Part shown: positions 33,717 through 42,857 of the stretch, piece after piece
Position numbering within the stretch: the first letter of the stretch is position 1
Layout of the letters: every line of letters begins with the position of its first letter
Source of the DNA: Pseudomonas svalbardensis
GTDB lineage: Bacteria; Pseudomonadota; Gammaproteobacteria; Pseudomonadales; Pseudomonadaceae
Assembly: GCF_030053115.1 (NCBI RefSeq)
Contig: NZ_CP125619.1
Span: 2,047,001-2,111,000 of the forward strand
Length of the DNA stretch: 64,000 nt
Direction: 5' to 3'
Made by a program: the position numbers and the translations under genes
The notes under the pieces: model-generated
What the model saw: the letters and a program-made list of their open reading frames with translations, nothing else
Databases searched by the model: none
Told to the model about the DNA's origin: nothing

Positions 33717-36314
33717 ATGAACACTGAATTCCGTAAACCGCTGCCCGGCAGCCATCTGGATTACTTCGACGTCCGCGCAGCTGTCGAGGCTATCCAGCCT
33801 GGCGCCTACGACACCCTGCCGTACACCTCCCGCGTGCTGGCGGAAAACCTGGTGCGTCGCTGTGACCCGGCCACGCTCACCGAATCCCTGAAGCAATTCA
33901 TCGAGCGCAAACGCGACCTCGACTTCCCGTGGTTCCCGGCCCGCGTGGTGTGCCACGACATTCTCGGTCAGACCGCGCTGGTGGACCTCGCCGGCCTGCG
34001 TGACGCCATCGCCCTGCAAGGTGGCGATCCGGCGCAAGTGAACCCGGTGGTGCCGACGCAATTGATCGTCGACCACTCCCTGGCCGTCGAGCGCGGTGGC
34101 TTCGATCCGGAGGCGTTCGAGAAGAACCGCGCCATCGAAGACCGTCGCAACGAAGACCGTTTCCACTTCATCAACTGGACCAAAAAGGCCTTCAAGAACG
34201 TTGATGTGATCCCGCCTGGCAACGGGATCATGCACCAGATCAACCTGGAGAAAATGTCTCCGGTGATCCAGGTGCGCGACGGCGTGGCGTTCCCCGACAC
34301 TTGCGTCGGCACCGACAGCCACACTCCGCACGTCGATGCACTGGGCGTGATCGCCATCGGTGTCGGCGGTCTGGAAGCTGAAAGCGTGATGCTCGGCCGC
34401 GCGTCCTGGATGCGTCTGCCGGAAAGCGTTGGCGTTGAACTGACCGGCAAGCTGCAACCGGGCATCACCGCCACCGACATGGTGCTGGCGCTGACAGAGT
34501 TCCTGCGTCAGCAAAAAGTCGTCGGCGCGTGGCTGGAATTCTTCGGCGAAGGCGCCTCGGCGCTGACCCTCGGTGACCGCGCAACCATTTCCAACATGGC
34601 CCCGGAGTACGGTGCAACTGCGGCGATGTTCTACATCGACCAGCAGACCATCGACTACCTGAAACTCACCGGCCGTGAAGACGAGCAGGTGCAGTTGGTC
34701 GAGAGCTACGCCAAGACCACAGGCCTGTGGGCTGACAGTCTGAAAGGCGCGCAATACGAGCGCGGGTTGACCTTCAACCTGTCCTCGGTAGTGCGCAATA
34801 TGGCTGGCCCGAGCAACCCGCACGCCCGCGTCGCCACCTCGGACCTCGCGGCTCAAGGCATCTCCGGCCAGTGGGACGACGTTCCAGGCCAGATGCCGGA
34901 CGGCGCGGTGATCATCGCCGCCATCACCAGTTGCACCAACACCAGCAACCCGCGCAACGTCATTGCCGCCGGCCTGCTGGCGCGCAATGCCAACAAGCTC
35001 GGGTTGACCCGCAAGCCGTGGGTCAAATCGTCCCTGGCGCCGGGTTCGAAAACCGTGGCGCTGTACCTCGACGAGGCCGGCCTGACCAGCGAGCTGGAAC
35101 AACTCGGTTTCGGCATCGTCGCCTTCGCTTGCACCACCTGCAACGGCATGTCCGGCGCGCTGGATCCGGTGATCCAGCAAGAGATCATCGACCGCGACCT
35201 GTACGCCACTGCTGTGTTGTCCGGTAACCGCAACTTCGACGGCCGGATCCACCCGTACGCCAAGAACGCCTTCCTTGCGTCGCCGCCATTGGTCGTGGCT
35301 TACGCCATCGCCGGCACCATCCGTTTCGACATCGAAAAAGATGTGCTGGGCCTGGACGCCGAGGGCAAGGAAATCCGCCTGAAAGACATCTGGCCGAGCG
35401 ACGAAGAAATCGACGCGGTGGTCAAGGCGTCGGTCAAGCCGGAGCAGTTCCGTCAGGTCTACATTCCGATGTTCGCCATCCACGAAGACACCGGCCCGAA
35501 AGTGACGCCGCTGTACGACTGGCGCGAGATGAGCACCTACATCCGCCGTCCGCCGTATTGGGAAGGCGCGCTGGCCGGGGCTCGTCCGCTGAAGGGCATG
35601 CGCCCGCTGGCGGTGCTGCCGGACAACATCACCACCGATCACCTGTCGCCTTCGAATGCGATCATGCTCGACAGCGCCGCCGGTGAATACCTGGCGAAAA
35701 TGGGCTTGCCGGAAGAGGACTTCAACTCTTATGCAACGCACCGCGGTGACCACTTGACCGCGCAACGCGCGACCTTCGCCAACCCGAAACTGTTCAATGA
35801 AATGGTTCAGGAAAACGGCAAGGTCAAACAGGGTTCGCTGACTCGCGTCGAGCCGGAAGGCCAGGTCATGCGCATGTGGGAAGCCATCGAAACCTACATG
35901 GAACGCAAGCAGCCGCTGATCATCATCGCCGGCGCCGACTACGGTCAGGGTTCGTCCCGCGACTGGGCAGCCAAAGGTGTGCGTCTGGCGGGTGTGGAAG
36001 CGATTGCGGCCGAAGGCTTCGAGCGCATTCACCGCACCAACCTGGTGGGCATGGGCGTGTTGCCGCTGGAATTCAAACCGGGCACCGACCGCAAGACATT
36101 GGGCATCGATGGCAGCGAAACCTACGATGTGATCGGTGAGCGCACCCCGCGTGCCGAGCTGACGCTGGTGATCAACCGCAAGAACGGCGAACGCGTCGAA
36201 GTGCCGGTGACCTGCCGCCTCGACACCGCCGAAGAAGTGTCGATCTATGAGGCGGGCGGCGTGCTGCAACGCTTCGCTCAGGACTTCCTCGAAGAATCGG
36301 CGGTTGCCGTTTAA
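33717..36314 (+). CDS. acnD: Fe/S-dependent 2-methylcitrate dehydratase (AcnD)
   Basis: The 865-residue aconitase-family enzyme dehydrates 2-methylcitrate to a methylaconitate isomer, which PrpF then isomerises. Cluster cysteines are in ITSCTNTSNP near residue 404 and the CTTCNGMSG segment near 472; GADYGQGSSRDWAAKG near 742 is the substrate-binding arginine/serine loop. GTDSHTPHVDALG near 198 is also typical. It is encoded directly before prpF, its functional partner. Presence of both AcnD/PrpF and PrpD gives this strain two possible dehydratase routes. Confidence 0.95.
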   Translation: MNTEFRKPLPGSHLDYFDVRAAVEAIQPGAYDTLPYTSRVLAENLVRRCDPATLTESLKQFIERKRDLDFPWFPARVVCHDILGQTALVDLAGLRDAIALQGGDPAQVNPVVPTQLIVDHSLAVERGGFDPEAFEKNRAIEDRRNEDRFHFINWTKKAFKNVDVIPPGNGIMHQINLEKMSPVIQVRDGVAFPDTCVGTDSHTPHVDALGVIAIGVGGLEAESVMLGRASWMRLPESVGVELTGKLQPGITATDMVLALTEFLRQQKVVGAWLEFFGEGASALTLGDRATISNMAPEYGATAAMFYIDQQTIDYLKLTGREDEQVQLVESYAKTTGLWADSLKGAQYERGLTFNLSSVVRNMAGPSNPHARVATSDLAAQGISGQWDDVPGQMPDGAVIIAAITSCTNTSNPRNVIAAGLLARNANKLGLTRKPWVKSSLAPGSKTVALYLDEAGLTSELEQLGFGIVAFACTTCNGMSGALDPVIQQEIIDRDLYATAVLSGNRNFDGRIHPYAKNAFLASPPLVVAYAIAGTIRFDIEKDVLGLDAEGKEIRLKDIWPSDEEIDAVVKASVKPEQFRQVYIPMFAIHEDTGPKVTPLYDWREMSTYIRRPPYWEGALAGARPLKGMRPLAVLPDNITTDHLSPSNAIMLDSAAGEYLAKMGLPEEDFNSYATHRGDHLTAQRATFANPKLFNEMVQENGKVKQGSLTRVEPEGQVMRMWEAIETYMERKQPLIIIAGADYGQGSSRDWAAKGVRLAGVEAIAAEGFERIHRTNLVGMGVLPLEFKPGTDRKTLGIDGSETYDVIGERTPRAELTLVINRKNGERVEVPVTCRLDTAEEVSIYEAGGVLQRFAQDFLEESAVAV

Positions 36315-36368
36315 CACGATGAGTTCGGGCGGGGCCATGCGGTCCCGCTCGATCCTAAAAGGAACATC

Positions 36369-37559
36369 ATGGCTCACGCACCCCAGATCAAAATCCCCGC
36401 CACCTACATGCGTGGCGGCACCAGCAAAGGCGTGTTCTTCAGCCTGAAAGACCTGCCCGAAGCGGCACAGATTCCAGGGCCTGCTCGCGATGCCTTGTTG
36501 CTGCGCGTGATCGGCAGCCCCGACCCGTACGACAAGCAAATCGACGGCATGGGCGGCGCGACCTCCAGCACCAGCAAAACCGTGATCCTGTCGAAAAGCA
36601 TCAAGGCCGATCACGACGTCGACTATCTATTCGGTCAGGTGTCCATCGATAAGCCTTTCGTCGATTGGAGCGGCAACTGCGGCAACCTGTCGGCAGCGGT
36701 CGGTTCGTTTGCTATCAGCAATGGTTTGGTGGACGCTAGCCGCATTCCGCAGAACGGCGTTGCCGTGGTTCGCGTGTGGCAGGCCAACATCGGCAAGACC
36801 ATCATCGCCCACGTGCCTATTACCAACGGTGAAGTGCAAGAAACCGGCGATTTTGAACTCGACGGCGTGACCTTTCCGGCTGCTGAAGTGCAGGTCGAAT
36901 TCATGGACCCGGCAGCGGAAGAAGAGGGCGGCGGCGGTTCGATGTTTCCTACCGGCAACCTGGTCGATGACCTCGAAGTGCCTGGCGTCGGAACCTTCAA
37001 GGCGACCATGATCAATGCCGGTATTCCGACGATTTTCGTCAATGCCGAAGACATCGGTTACACCGGCACCGAGTTGCAAGGCGCGATCAACAGTGATCCG
37101 AAAGCGTTGCTGATGTTTGAAACCATTCGGGCTTACGGCGCATTGCGCATGGGCTTGATCAAGGATCTGGACGAAGCGGCCAAGCGTCAGCACACGCCTA
37201 AGGTTGCTTTCGTGGCCAAGCCTGCGGACTACGTTGCTTCGAGTGGAAAAGCAATTGCGGCGGGCGATATCGATCTGTTGGTGCGGGCGCTGTCCATGGG
37301 CAAATTGCACCACGCGATGATGGGCACGGCGGCGGTGGCGATTGGTACGGCAGCGGCGATTTCCGGCACGCTGGTGAACCTCGCAGCGGGCGGTATCGAA
37401 CGCAATGCCGTGCGCTTTGGGCATCCGTCCGGCACCTTGCGCGTGGGTGCTGAGGCGAGCCAGGTGAACGGTGAATGGACTGTAAACAAAGCCATTATGA
37501 GCCGCAGTGCGCGGGTGTTGATGGAAGGCTTCGTGCGGGTGCCGGGCGACTGTTTCTAA
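36369..37559 (+). CDS. prpF: 2-methylaconitate cis-trans isomerase
   Basis: The 396-residue protein has the PrpF fold signatures: YMRGGTSKGVFF at the N-terminus, GGATSSTSKTVILSKS near residue 63, and WSGNCGNLSAAVG near residue 99. It converts the trans or off-pathway methylaconitate made by AcnD to the isomer used for 2-methylisocitrate formation. AAAAGGAAC precedes the ATG. It lies 54 bp after acnD. Confidence 0.95.
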   Translation: MAHAPQIKIPATYMRGGTSKGVFFSLKDLPEAAQIPGPARDALLLRVIGSPDPYDKQIDGMGGATSSTSKTVILSKSIKADHDVDYLFGQVSIDKPFVDWSGNCGNLSAAVGSFAISNGLVDASRIPQNGVAVVRVWQANIGKTIIAHVPITNGEVQETGDFELDGVTFPAAEVQVEFMDPAAEEEGGGGSMFPTGNLVDDLEVPGVGTFKATMINAGIPTIFVNAEDIGYTGTELQGAINSDPKALLMFETIRAYGALRMGLIKDLDEAAKRQHTPKVAFVAKPADYVASSGKAIAAGDIDLLVRALSMGKLHHAMMGTAAVAIGTAAAISGTLVNLAAGGIERNAVRFGHPSGTLRVGAEASQVNGEWTVNKAIMSRSARVLMEGFVRVPGDCF

Positions 37560-37576
37560 ACCGGACACCGAACCAA

Positions 37577-37666
37577 TGTGGGAGCGAGCCTGCTCGCGAA
37601 GACGGACTGACATCCAGAATTGATGTCAACTGATACACCGCTTTCGCGAGCAGGCTCGCTCCCACA
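37577..37666. repeat. REP doublet (copy 2 of a matched pair)
   Basis: Same length and layout as 33557–33646, including the spacer (GACGGACTGACATCCA shared). It sits in the prpF–prpD gap, so acnD-prpF is bracketed by the two copies. Confidence 0.92.
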
Positions 37667-37761
37667 GGGACTGCATTTCAACAATAAGAATGCTGTAGCT
37701 AATCGAGATTGATCCCTGAACCGAGGTCCCCTCAACGAACCACTTCAAGAGTGAATCGAAC

Positions 37762-39246
37762 ATGAGCACCAACGTCGACCAGAACAACCGCCCCGACTAC
37801 GACACGGTCCTGCAGGACATTGCCGACTACGTCCTCAACTTCAAGATCCAATCCGCCGAAGCCCTCGACACCGCCCGCAATTGCCTGATGGATACGTTGG
37901 GCTGCGGCCTGCTGGCCCTGCGCTTCCCCGAGTGCACCAAACACCTTGGCCCGATCGTCGAAGGCACCGTCGTCCCGTTCGGCGCTCGCGTCCCCGGCAC
38001 CAGTTATCGCCTCGACCCGGTCAAAGCAGCGTGGGATATCGGCTGCATCGTCCGCTGGCTCGACTACAACGACACCTGGCTCGCGGCCGAGTGGGGCCAT
38101 CCGTCCGATAACCTCGGCGGCATTCTCGCGGTGGCGGACCACTTGTCGCAAAAACGCCTCGCCAATGGCGATGCGCCGCTGACCATTCGCGTGGTGCTCG
38201 AAGCCATGATCATGGCTCACGAAATCCAGGGGGTGATCGCGCTGGAAAACTCCTTCAATCGCGTAGGCCTGGATCACGTCATTCTGGTGAAAGTCGCCTC
38301 GACCGCTGTGACCGCCAAGCTGATGGGCGCCAATCGCGAGCAGTTGCTGTCGGCGTTGTCTCACGCCTTCGCCGACGGACAGGCGCTGCGCACTTACCGT
38401 CATGCGCCGAATGCCGGATCGCGTAAATCCTGGGCGGCCGGCGATGCGTCCAGTCGCGGCGTGCGGCTTGCGGACATCGCAATGCGTGGCGAAATGGGCA
38501 TCCCCGGCGTACTGACCGCCAAACAATGGGGCTTCTACGACGTGCTGTTCAGCCACACCAACAACGACCTGGCGCTCAAGCCTGAAGACAAACGCGCGTT
38601 CAGCTTCTCCCGGCCGTACGGCAGCTACGTGATGGAAAACGTGCTGTTCAAAATCAGCTTCCCGGCCGAGTTCCACGCGCAAACGGCGTGCGAAGCCGCC
38701 GTTACGTTGCATCCGCAAGTCAGAAATCGCCTGCACGAAATCGACAAAATCGTCATCACCACCCACGAATCGGCGATCCGCATCATCTCCAAGGTCGGCC
38801 CGCTGGCCAACGCTGCGGACCGTGACCATTGCCTTCAGTACATGACCGCCGTGCCGCTGGCGTTCGGCAATCTGGTGGCCGAGCAGTACGAAGACGACTT
38901 CCACGCGGCGCATCCGATCATCGACGTGCTGCGCGAAAAAATGGTCATCGTCGAAGACCCACGCTACACCCGCGAATACCTGGAGGCCGACAAACGCTCC
39001 ATCGCCAATGCGATACAGGTGTTCTTCAAGGACGGCTCCAGCACCGAAAACGTATTGGTGGAGTACCCGATCGGCCATCGCCGTCGCCGCACCGACGGCA
39101 TTCCGCTGCTGGAAGAGAAGTTCAAGGCCAACCTGACTACGCGCTTCACGGCCCAGCGCAGCGCCGAGATCTTTGCATTGTGCAAGGATCAGGCTGCGCT
39201 TGAGGCGACACCGGTGAATCGGTTTGTGGATTTGTTTGTGATCTGA
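37762..39246 (+). CDS. prpD: 2-methylcitrate dehydratase PrpD
   Basis: The 494-residue MmgE/PrpD-family protein dehydrates 2-methylcitrate without an iron-sulfur cluster. Conserved stretches are [19 protein letters not shown] near residue 35, [10 protein letters not shown] near 96, and [18 protein letters not shown] near 220. Length matches family members of 480–495 residues. It is last in the prp operon after a REP element and may have its own promoter in the 200-bp gap. In organisms with AcnD/PrpF it is partly redundant. Confidence 0.94.
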   Translation: MSTNVDQNNRPDYDTVLQDIADYVLNFKIQSAEALDTARNCLMDTLGCGLLALRFPECTKHLGPIVEGTVVPFGARVPGTSYRLDPVKAAWDIGCIVRWLDYNDTWLAAEWGHPSDNLGGILAVADHLSQKRLANGDAPLTIRVVLEAMIMAHEIQGVIALENSFNRVGLDHVILVKVASTAVTAKLMGANREQLLSALSHAFADGQALRTYRHAPNAGSRKSWAAGDASSRGVRLADIAMRGEMGIPGVLTAKQWGFYDVLFSHTNNDLALKPEDKRAFSFSRPYGSYVMENVLFKISFPAEFHAQTACEAAVTLHPQVRNRLHEIDKIVITTHESAIRIISKVGPLANAADRDHCLQYMTAVPLAFGNLVAEQYEDDFHAAHPIIDVLREKMVIVEDPRYTREYLEADKRSIANAIQVFFKDGSSTENVLVEYPIGHRRRRTDGIPLLEEKFKANLTTRFTAQRSAEIFALCKDQAALEATPVNRFVDLFVI

Positions 39247-39253
39247 CCGTCGC

Positions 39254-40201
39254 CTAGGGGTTTGCTTTTTTGCCGATGAGCCACTTTTCCACAGGTAATT
39301 TGGTGATCGCAAACCCCGTCAGCAAAATCGCCGAGTACATCATCAGTTCCCGGGACAAGGCTTGCCCCTCGTACCAGGCACCGATGATCACCGCGAACAC
39401 CGGAAAAATGATGAACACAAACGACAGAATGATCGGGCTCAGTCGCTTGAGCAGCAGGAAGTAAACGATAAACCCGCCCACCGACGCCACCAGTCCCAGA
39501 TAGAACAGGGCGCTCCACGAACGCGCGGTGATGGCATCGAACACCGGTGCTTCGACACTCAATCCGGCGACAAACAGCATCAGCCCGGCGATGCCAATGG
39601 GCAGCGTGTTGTAGGTGATGACGCTAATCGCCGTACCGTGTTTTTTCGTCACCACGTAACACAGCGCATGCATCACCGCGGCGCAGAGAATCGCCAACAC
39701 CCCGAGCAATTCGGCATGGTCCAGATACAGCCCTTGGCTGCGGATGATCATGAACAGGCTGCCGAAACCGATAGCGATGCCGAGCACTTGCGAGGGGTAG
39801 ATTTTCTCCCGCAGAAACAGCGCGGAAAACAGCAGGATGAACACCGGCATGCAGCTGAACAGCAGTGCCGTCAGGCCGGACGAAACGTGCATCTCGCCGT
39901 AATTGAGCAAGTAATACGGCAGGCTGAAATACGACAGCGTGACGAAGACAAAAAACCAGCGGCTTTCCTTGGGAAACAGCAGCGGCTCACGACGTATCAG
40001 GGCGAAGCCAAGAAATAACGGAAAAGCGATCAGGAACCGCAGGCCGGCAGCAATTAGTGGCGGCACGCTTTCAACGGCAATCTTGATCCCGAGCCACGTG
40101 GTGCCCCAACTCAGGCACACGATCAGGAACAACACGCTGGTGATCAGGGCGGCCAGCCAGGGTTTGGCAGTACGTGAAGGTACGCTGATGGCGATGGACA
40201 T
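39254..40201 (-). CDS. EamA/DMT-family transporter
   Basis: The 315-residue protein has ten hydrophobic segments in two EamA halves (LSWGTTWLGIKIAVESVPPLI near residue 27 is the typical first-repeat motif). DMT exporters move amino acids or metabolites out of the cell. The ATG at 40201 has AAAAGGAG directly upstream; earlier in-frame codons lack this. It is divergent from a MocR-type regulator, which most likely controls it. It converges on prpD with a 7-bp gap. Confidence 0.9.
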   Translation of the reverse strand: MSIAISVPSRTAKPWLAALITSVLFLIVCLSWGTTWLGIKIAVESVPPLIAAGLRFLIAFPLFLGFALIRREPLLFPKESRWFFVFVTLSYFSLPYYLLNYGEMHVSSGLTALLFSCMPVFILLFSALFLREKIYPSQVLGIAIGFGSLFMIIRSQGLYLDHAELLGVLAILCAAVMHALCYVVTKKHGTAISVITYNTLPIGIAGLMLFVAGLSVEAPVFDAITARSWSALFYLGLVASVGGFIVYFLLLKRLSPIILSFVFIIFPVFAVIIGAWYEGQALSRELMMYSAILLTGFAITKLPVEKWLIGKKANP

Positions 40202-40210
40202 GATCGAACT

Positions 40211-40247
40211 CCTTTTGTCGTCGGAATTGACCTTCATCTGCAAAAGG
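40211..40247. promoter_or_regulatory. Inverted repeat in the DMT/MocR intergenic region
   Basis: CCTTTTG (40211–40217) and CAAAAGG (40241–40247) face each other over 23 nt; a direct repeat ATTGACCT/ATTGAACCT lies alongside. One arm overlaps the transporter ribosome site. Candidate MocR operator. Confidence 0.35.
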
Positions 40248-40293
40248 TCTATCCCTGATTGAACCTGTTTCAAGCACGCTATTCGGGGCTGGA

Positions 40294-41703
40294 ATGACTG
40301 TCAAAACAAGTATTGCCATGGTGTCAATCCTGCGCGACGGCCTCGCCAATGGTCTGGGGGTGAAATACAAACGCCTCGCCGACGCGATCGAAAAAGGCAT
40401 CGCTGAAGGGCTGATCGAGCCCGCCAGCAAATTGCCGCCTCATCGGTTGCTGGCGGATAGCCTCGGCGTGACTATCGGTACCATCAGCCGCGCTTACGGT
40501 GAACTCGAACGTGTGGGATTGGTGGTCGCGCGGGTGGGGGACGGCACGTATGTGCGTCAGCGCGGAATGGAACGATCGCGGGACCGTGGCTTTCGCAATG
40601 TCAGTGATGAACCGCGGGCGTTTTTTGACATGAGCCGCAATCAACCGATTCCGGGGCAGGAAGCGCTTTTTTTGAGTCAGAGCCTGCAAGCGTTGTCCCT
40701 TGATCCTGAGGCGTTGCAACACATCAGTGGCTACACCGCCGATGTCGGTTTGCCACGCTATCGTGCGGCGGGCGCGCACTGGCTCAGGCATAAAGAGTTT
40801 GTCCCGAACACCGAGCAGATCGTTTGCGTGAACGGCGGCCAGCACGGCCTGTTGTGTGCCTTGATGGGGTTGCTCAAGGCAGGCGATACGTTGGTGACGG
40901 AGCACCTGACCTACCCGGGGTTGATCAGCGTCGCACGCCAGCTCGGGATAAAACTCATCGGTGTCGGGATGGATGATGAAGGGCTGATGCCCGATGCCCT
41001 GGAGGAGGTTTGCCGCAACCATCGTGTCTCGGCGCTGTATTGCACGCCGACGATCCAGAATCCTACGGCTGCAGTGATGTCCGTCGCACGGCGCGAGGCG
41101 ATTGCAGAGGTCTGTCGGCAGCACAATCTGTTGATCTTTGAAGACGAAGCCCACGCGGTATTAGCTCAACAGCGACCGTTGCCCTTGAGCCATTTCGCCC
41201 CGGAGCGTTCGGTGCTGATCGGCAGCCTGAGCAAGGCGGTTTCGGCGGGTTTGCGAGTCGGTTACCTGCATGCGCCGCAACCGTTGATCGGACGCTTGAG
41301 CGCCGCTGTGCGCGGGACGTGCTGGATGGCCAGCCCGTTGTCGCTGGAGGTGGCGAGTCTGTGGATAGAAAACGGCATTGCCGAGCAGTTGCTGGGCCAG
41401 CAGATTGCCGAGATCGGTCGGCGCAAGGCGTTGGTGAGTGGTGTGCTGGAGGGCTTGGCGTACAAAACCCATCCCCATAGCCCGCACTTCTGGGTCGAAG
41501 TGCCCGAGCCGTGGCGGGCCTCGCAGATTGCTGAGGAACTCAAGGTGAATAATTATCTGATCGCCACCGCTGAAGCGTTTGCGGTCGGGCATGGGGCGGT
41601 ACCGCAGTTCATCAGGGCGAGTGTTTGTAATTCGGCGGGGGATGATCGGTTGTTGCTGCAAGGATTTGATGCGCTGGTGGGGGCATTAACAGAGTCCGTG
41701 TAA
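40294..41703 (+). CDS. MocR/PdxR-type regulator (GntR DNA-binding domain fused to aminotransferase domain)
   Basis: The 469-residue protein has a GntR winged helix in its first ~90 residues (YKRLADAIEKGIAEGLIEPASKLPPHRLLADSLGVTIGTISRAY) and a fold-type I aminotransferase domain. The PLP lysine lies in SLSKAVSAGLRVGY near residue 312, and FEDEAHAVL near 284 is the PLP aspartate region. Such regulators bind PLP or PLP-amine adducts. It is transcribed divergently from a DMT exporter with a 92-bp gap, suggesting it controls export of an amine or amino acid. Confidence 0.92.
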   Translation: MTVKTSIAMVSILRDGLANGLGVKYKRLADAIEKGIAEGLIEPASKLPPHRLLADSLGVTIGTISRAYGELERVGLVVARVGDGTYVRQRGMERSRDRGFRNVSDEPRAFFDMSRNQPIPGQEALFLSQSLQALSLDPEALQHISGYTADVGLPRYRAAGAHWLRHKEFVPNTEQIVCVNGGQHGLLCALMGLLKAGDTLVTEHLTYPGLISVARQLGIKLIGVGMDDEGLMPDALEEVCRNHRVSALYCTPTIQNPTAAVMSVARREAIAEVCRQHNLLIFEDEAHAVLAQQRPLPLSHFAPERSVLIGSLSKAVSAGLRVGYLHAPQPLIGRLSAAVRGTCWMASPLSLEVASLWIENGIAEQLLGQQIAEIGRRKALVSGVLEGLAYKTHPHSPHFWVEVPEPWRASQIAEELKVNNYLIATAEAFAVGHGAVPQFIRASVCNSAGDDRLLLQGFDALVGALTESV

Positions 41704-41720
41704 TCGTTCATCGTCGGAAC

Positions 41721-41816
41721 GCCGCCCGGAGCAGGCTCGCTCCCACAGTTGATCTCCAGTGGACACAGCGTTTGTGTACGACAGAGATCCACTGTGGGAG
41801 CGAGCCTGCTCGCGAT
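41721..41816. repeat. REP doublet
   Basis: GAGCAGGCTCGCTCCCACA and TGTGGGAGCGAGCCTGCTCG flank a 45-nt spacer between the MocR and ppsR stops (convergent genes). Confidence 0.9.
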
Positions 41817-41841
41817 AGCGATGTAACTGTCGCCGAAAAAT

Positions 41842-42660
41842 CTACTTGAACCGCCGTTCGACGCCTTTCTCCACCAGAATCTTCGCCGAAATCTCTTCCA
41901 CCGAAAAATGCGTGGAATTGATGTGCGGAATGTTCTCGCGGCGGAACAGATTCTCCACCTCACGCACTTCGAATTCGCACTGTGCGTAGCTCGAATAGCG
42001 GCTGTTGGGCTTGCGCTCGTTGCGAATCGCGGTGAGGCGGTCCGGGTCGATGGTCAGGCCGAACAGTTTGTGCTGGTGGGCACGCAGGGTGCCTGGCAGT
42101 TGCAGGCGTTCCATGTCGTCTTCGGTCAGCGGGTAGTTGGCCGCGCGGATGCCAAATTGCATGGCCATGTACAGACACGTCGGCGTCTTACCACAACGCG
42201 ACACGCCCACTAGGATCAGGTCCGCCTTGTCGTAATAATGCGTGCGCGCGCCATCGTCGTTGTCGAGGGCGAAGTTCACCGCCTCGATCCGCTCCATGTA
42301 ATTGGAGTTGCTGCCAATCGAGTGGGATTTGCCGACGGTGTAGGAAGAATGCTCGGTCAGTTCCTGTTCAAGAGGCGCCAGAAAGGTCGAGAAAATGTCG
42401 ATCATGAAACCATTGGACGTTGCGAGGATCTCACGGATGTCCTGATTGACAATGGTGTCGAAGATGATCGGCCGAAAACCATCGTTTTCAGCGGCTTTGT
42501 TGATTTGTTGTACCATGACCCGCGCTTTATCAGCGTTGTCGATGTACGGCTTCGTGAATTTGCTGAAGGTAATGTTTTCGAACTGCGCCAGGAGGCTTTG
42601 ACCCAGGGTTTCGGCTGTGATGCCGGTGCCATCGGAGATAAAGAAAGCAGATCGTTTCAT
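41842..42660 (-). CDS. ppsR: Phosphoenolpyruvate synthase regulatory protein (kinase/pyrophosphorylase)
   Basis: The 272-residue protein belongs to the DUF299 family that phosphorylates (ADP-dependent) and dephosphorylates PEP synthase or [18 protein letters not shown] lies at the N-terminus and the P-loop-like [18 protein letters not shown] near residue 150. The ATG at 42660 has AAGGTG upstream, and the family starts exactly here. It is divergent from its target gene ppsA. Confidence 0.95.
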   Translation of the reverse strand: MKRSAFFISDGTGITAETLGQSLLAQFENITFSKFTKPYIDNADKARVMVQQINKAAENDGFRPIIFDTIVNQDIREILATSNGFMIDIFSTFLAPLEQELTEHSSYTVGKSHSIGSNSNYMERIEAVNFALDNDDGARTHYYDKADLILVGVSRCGKTPTCLYMAMQFGIRAANYPLTEDDMERLQLPGTLRAHQHKLFGLTIDPDRLTAIRNERKPNSRYSSYAQCEFEVREVENLFRRENIPHINSTHFSVEEISAKILVEKGVERRFK

Positions 42661-42682
42661 TTGCACCTTGGGCCTTAAGTGA

Positions 42683-42703
42683 GTGTCCTGTATCACAGGA
42701 CAC
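42683..42703. promoter_or_regulatory. Perfect dyad in the ppsR–ppsA intergenic region
   Basis: GTGTCCTG (42683–42690) and CAGGACAC (42696–42703) form an exact 8-bp inverted repeat around TATCA. It lies 23 bp before ppsR and about 155 bp before ppsA. TATGAT at 42721–42726 is a possible ppsA -10 box. It could be an operator or an RNA hairpin in the ppsR leader. Confidence 0.5.
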
Positions 42704-42857
42704 TTGTGACGAATCTTGGATATGATAGGCGCGATTTGCCGGCCGCCAGTGGCCCGCATTCTCACTTATTTTCCAGGTCCAGGCCATACAGCTGGCAAAC
42801 GCTCCCTGTAGCAGCCGGCTTCTGAGCTTTTCCAACACAGTTAGTGGAGAGATCACC

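Noticed and set aside
33669..36614. 981-codon open frame on the minus strand
   Set aside because: It lies wholly opposite acnD. Long antisense frames are expected from the strong GC third-position bias; no ribosome site or recognisable domain.
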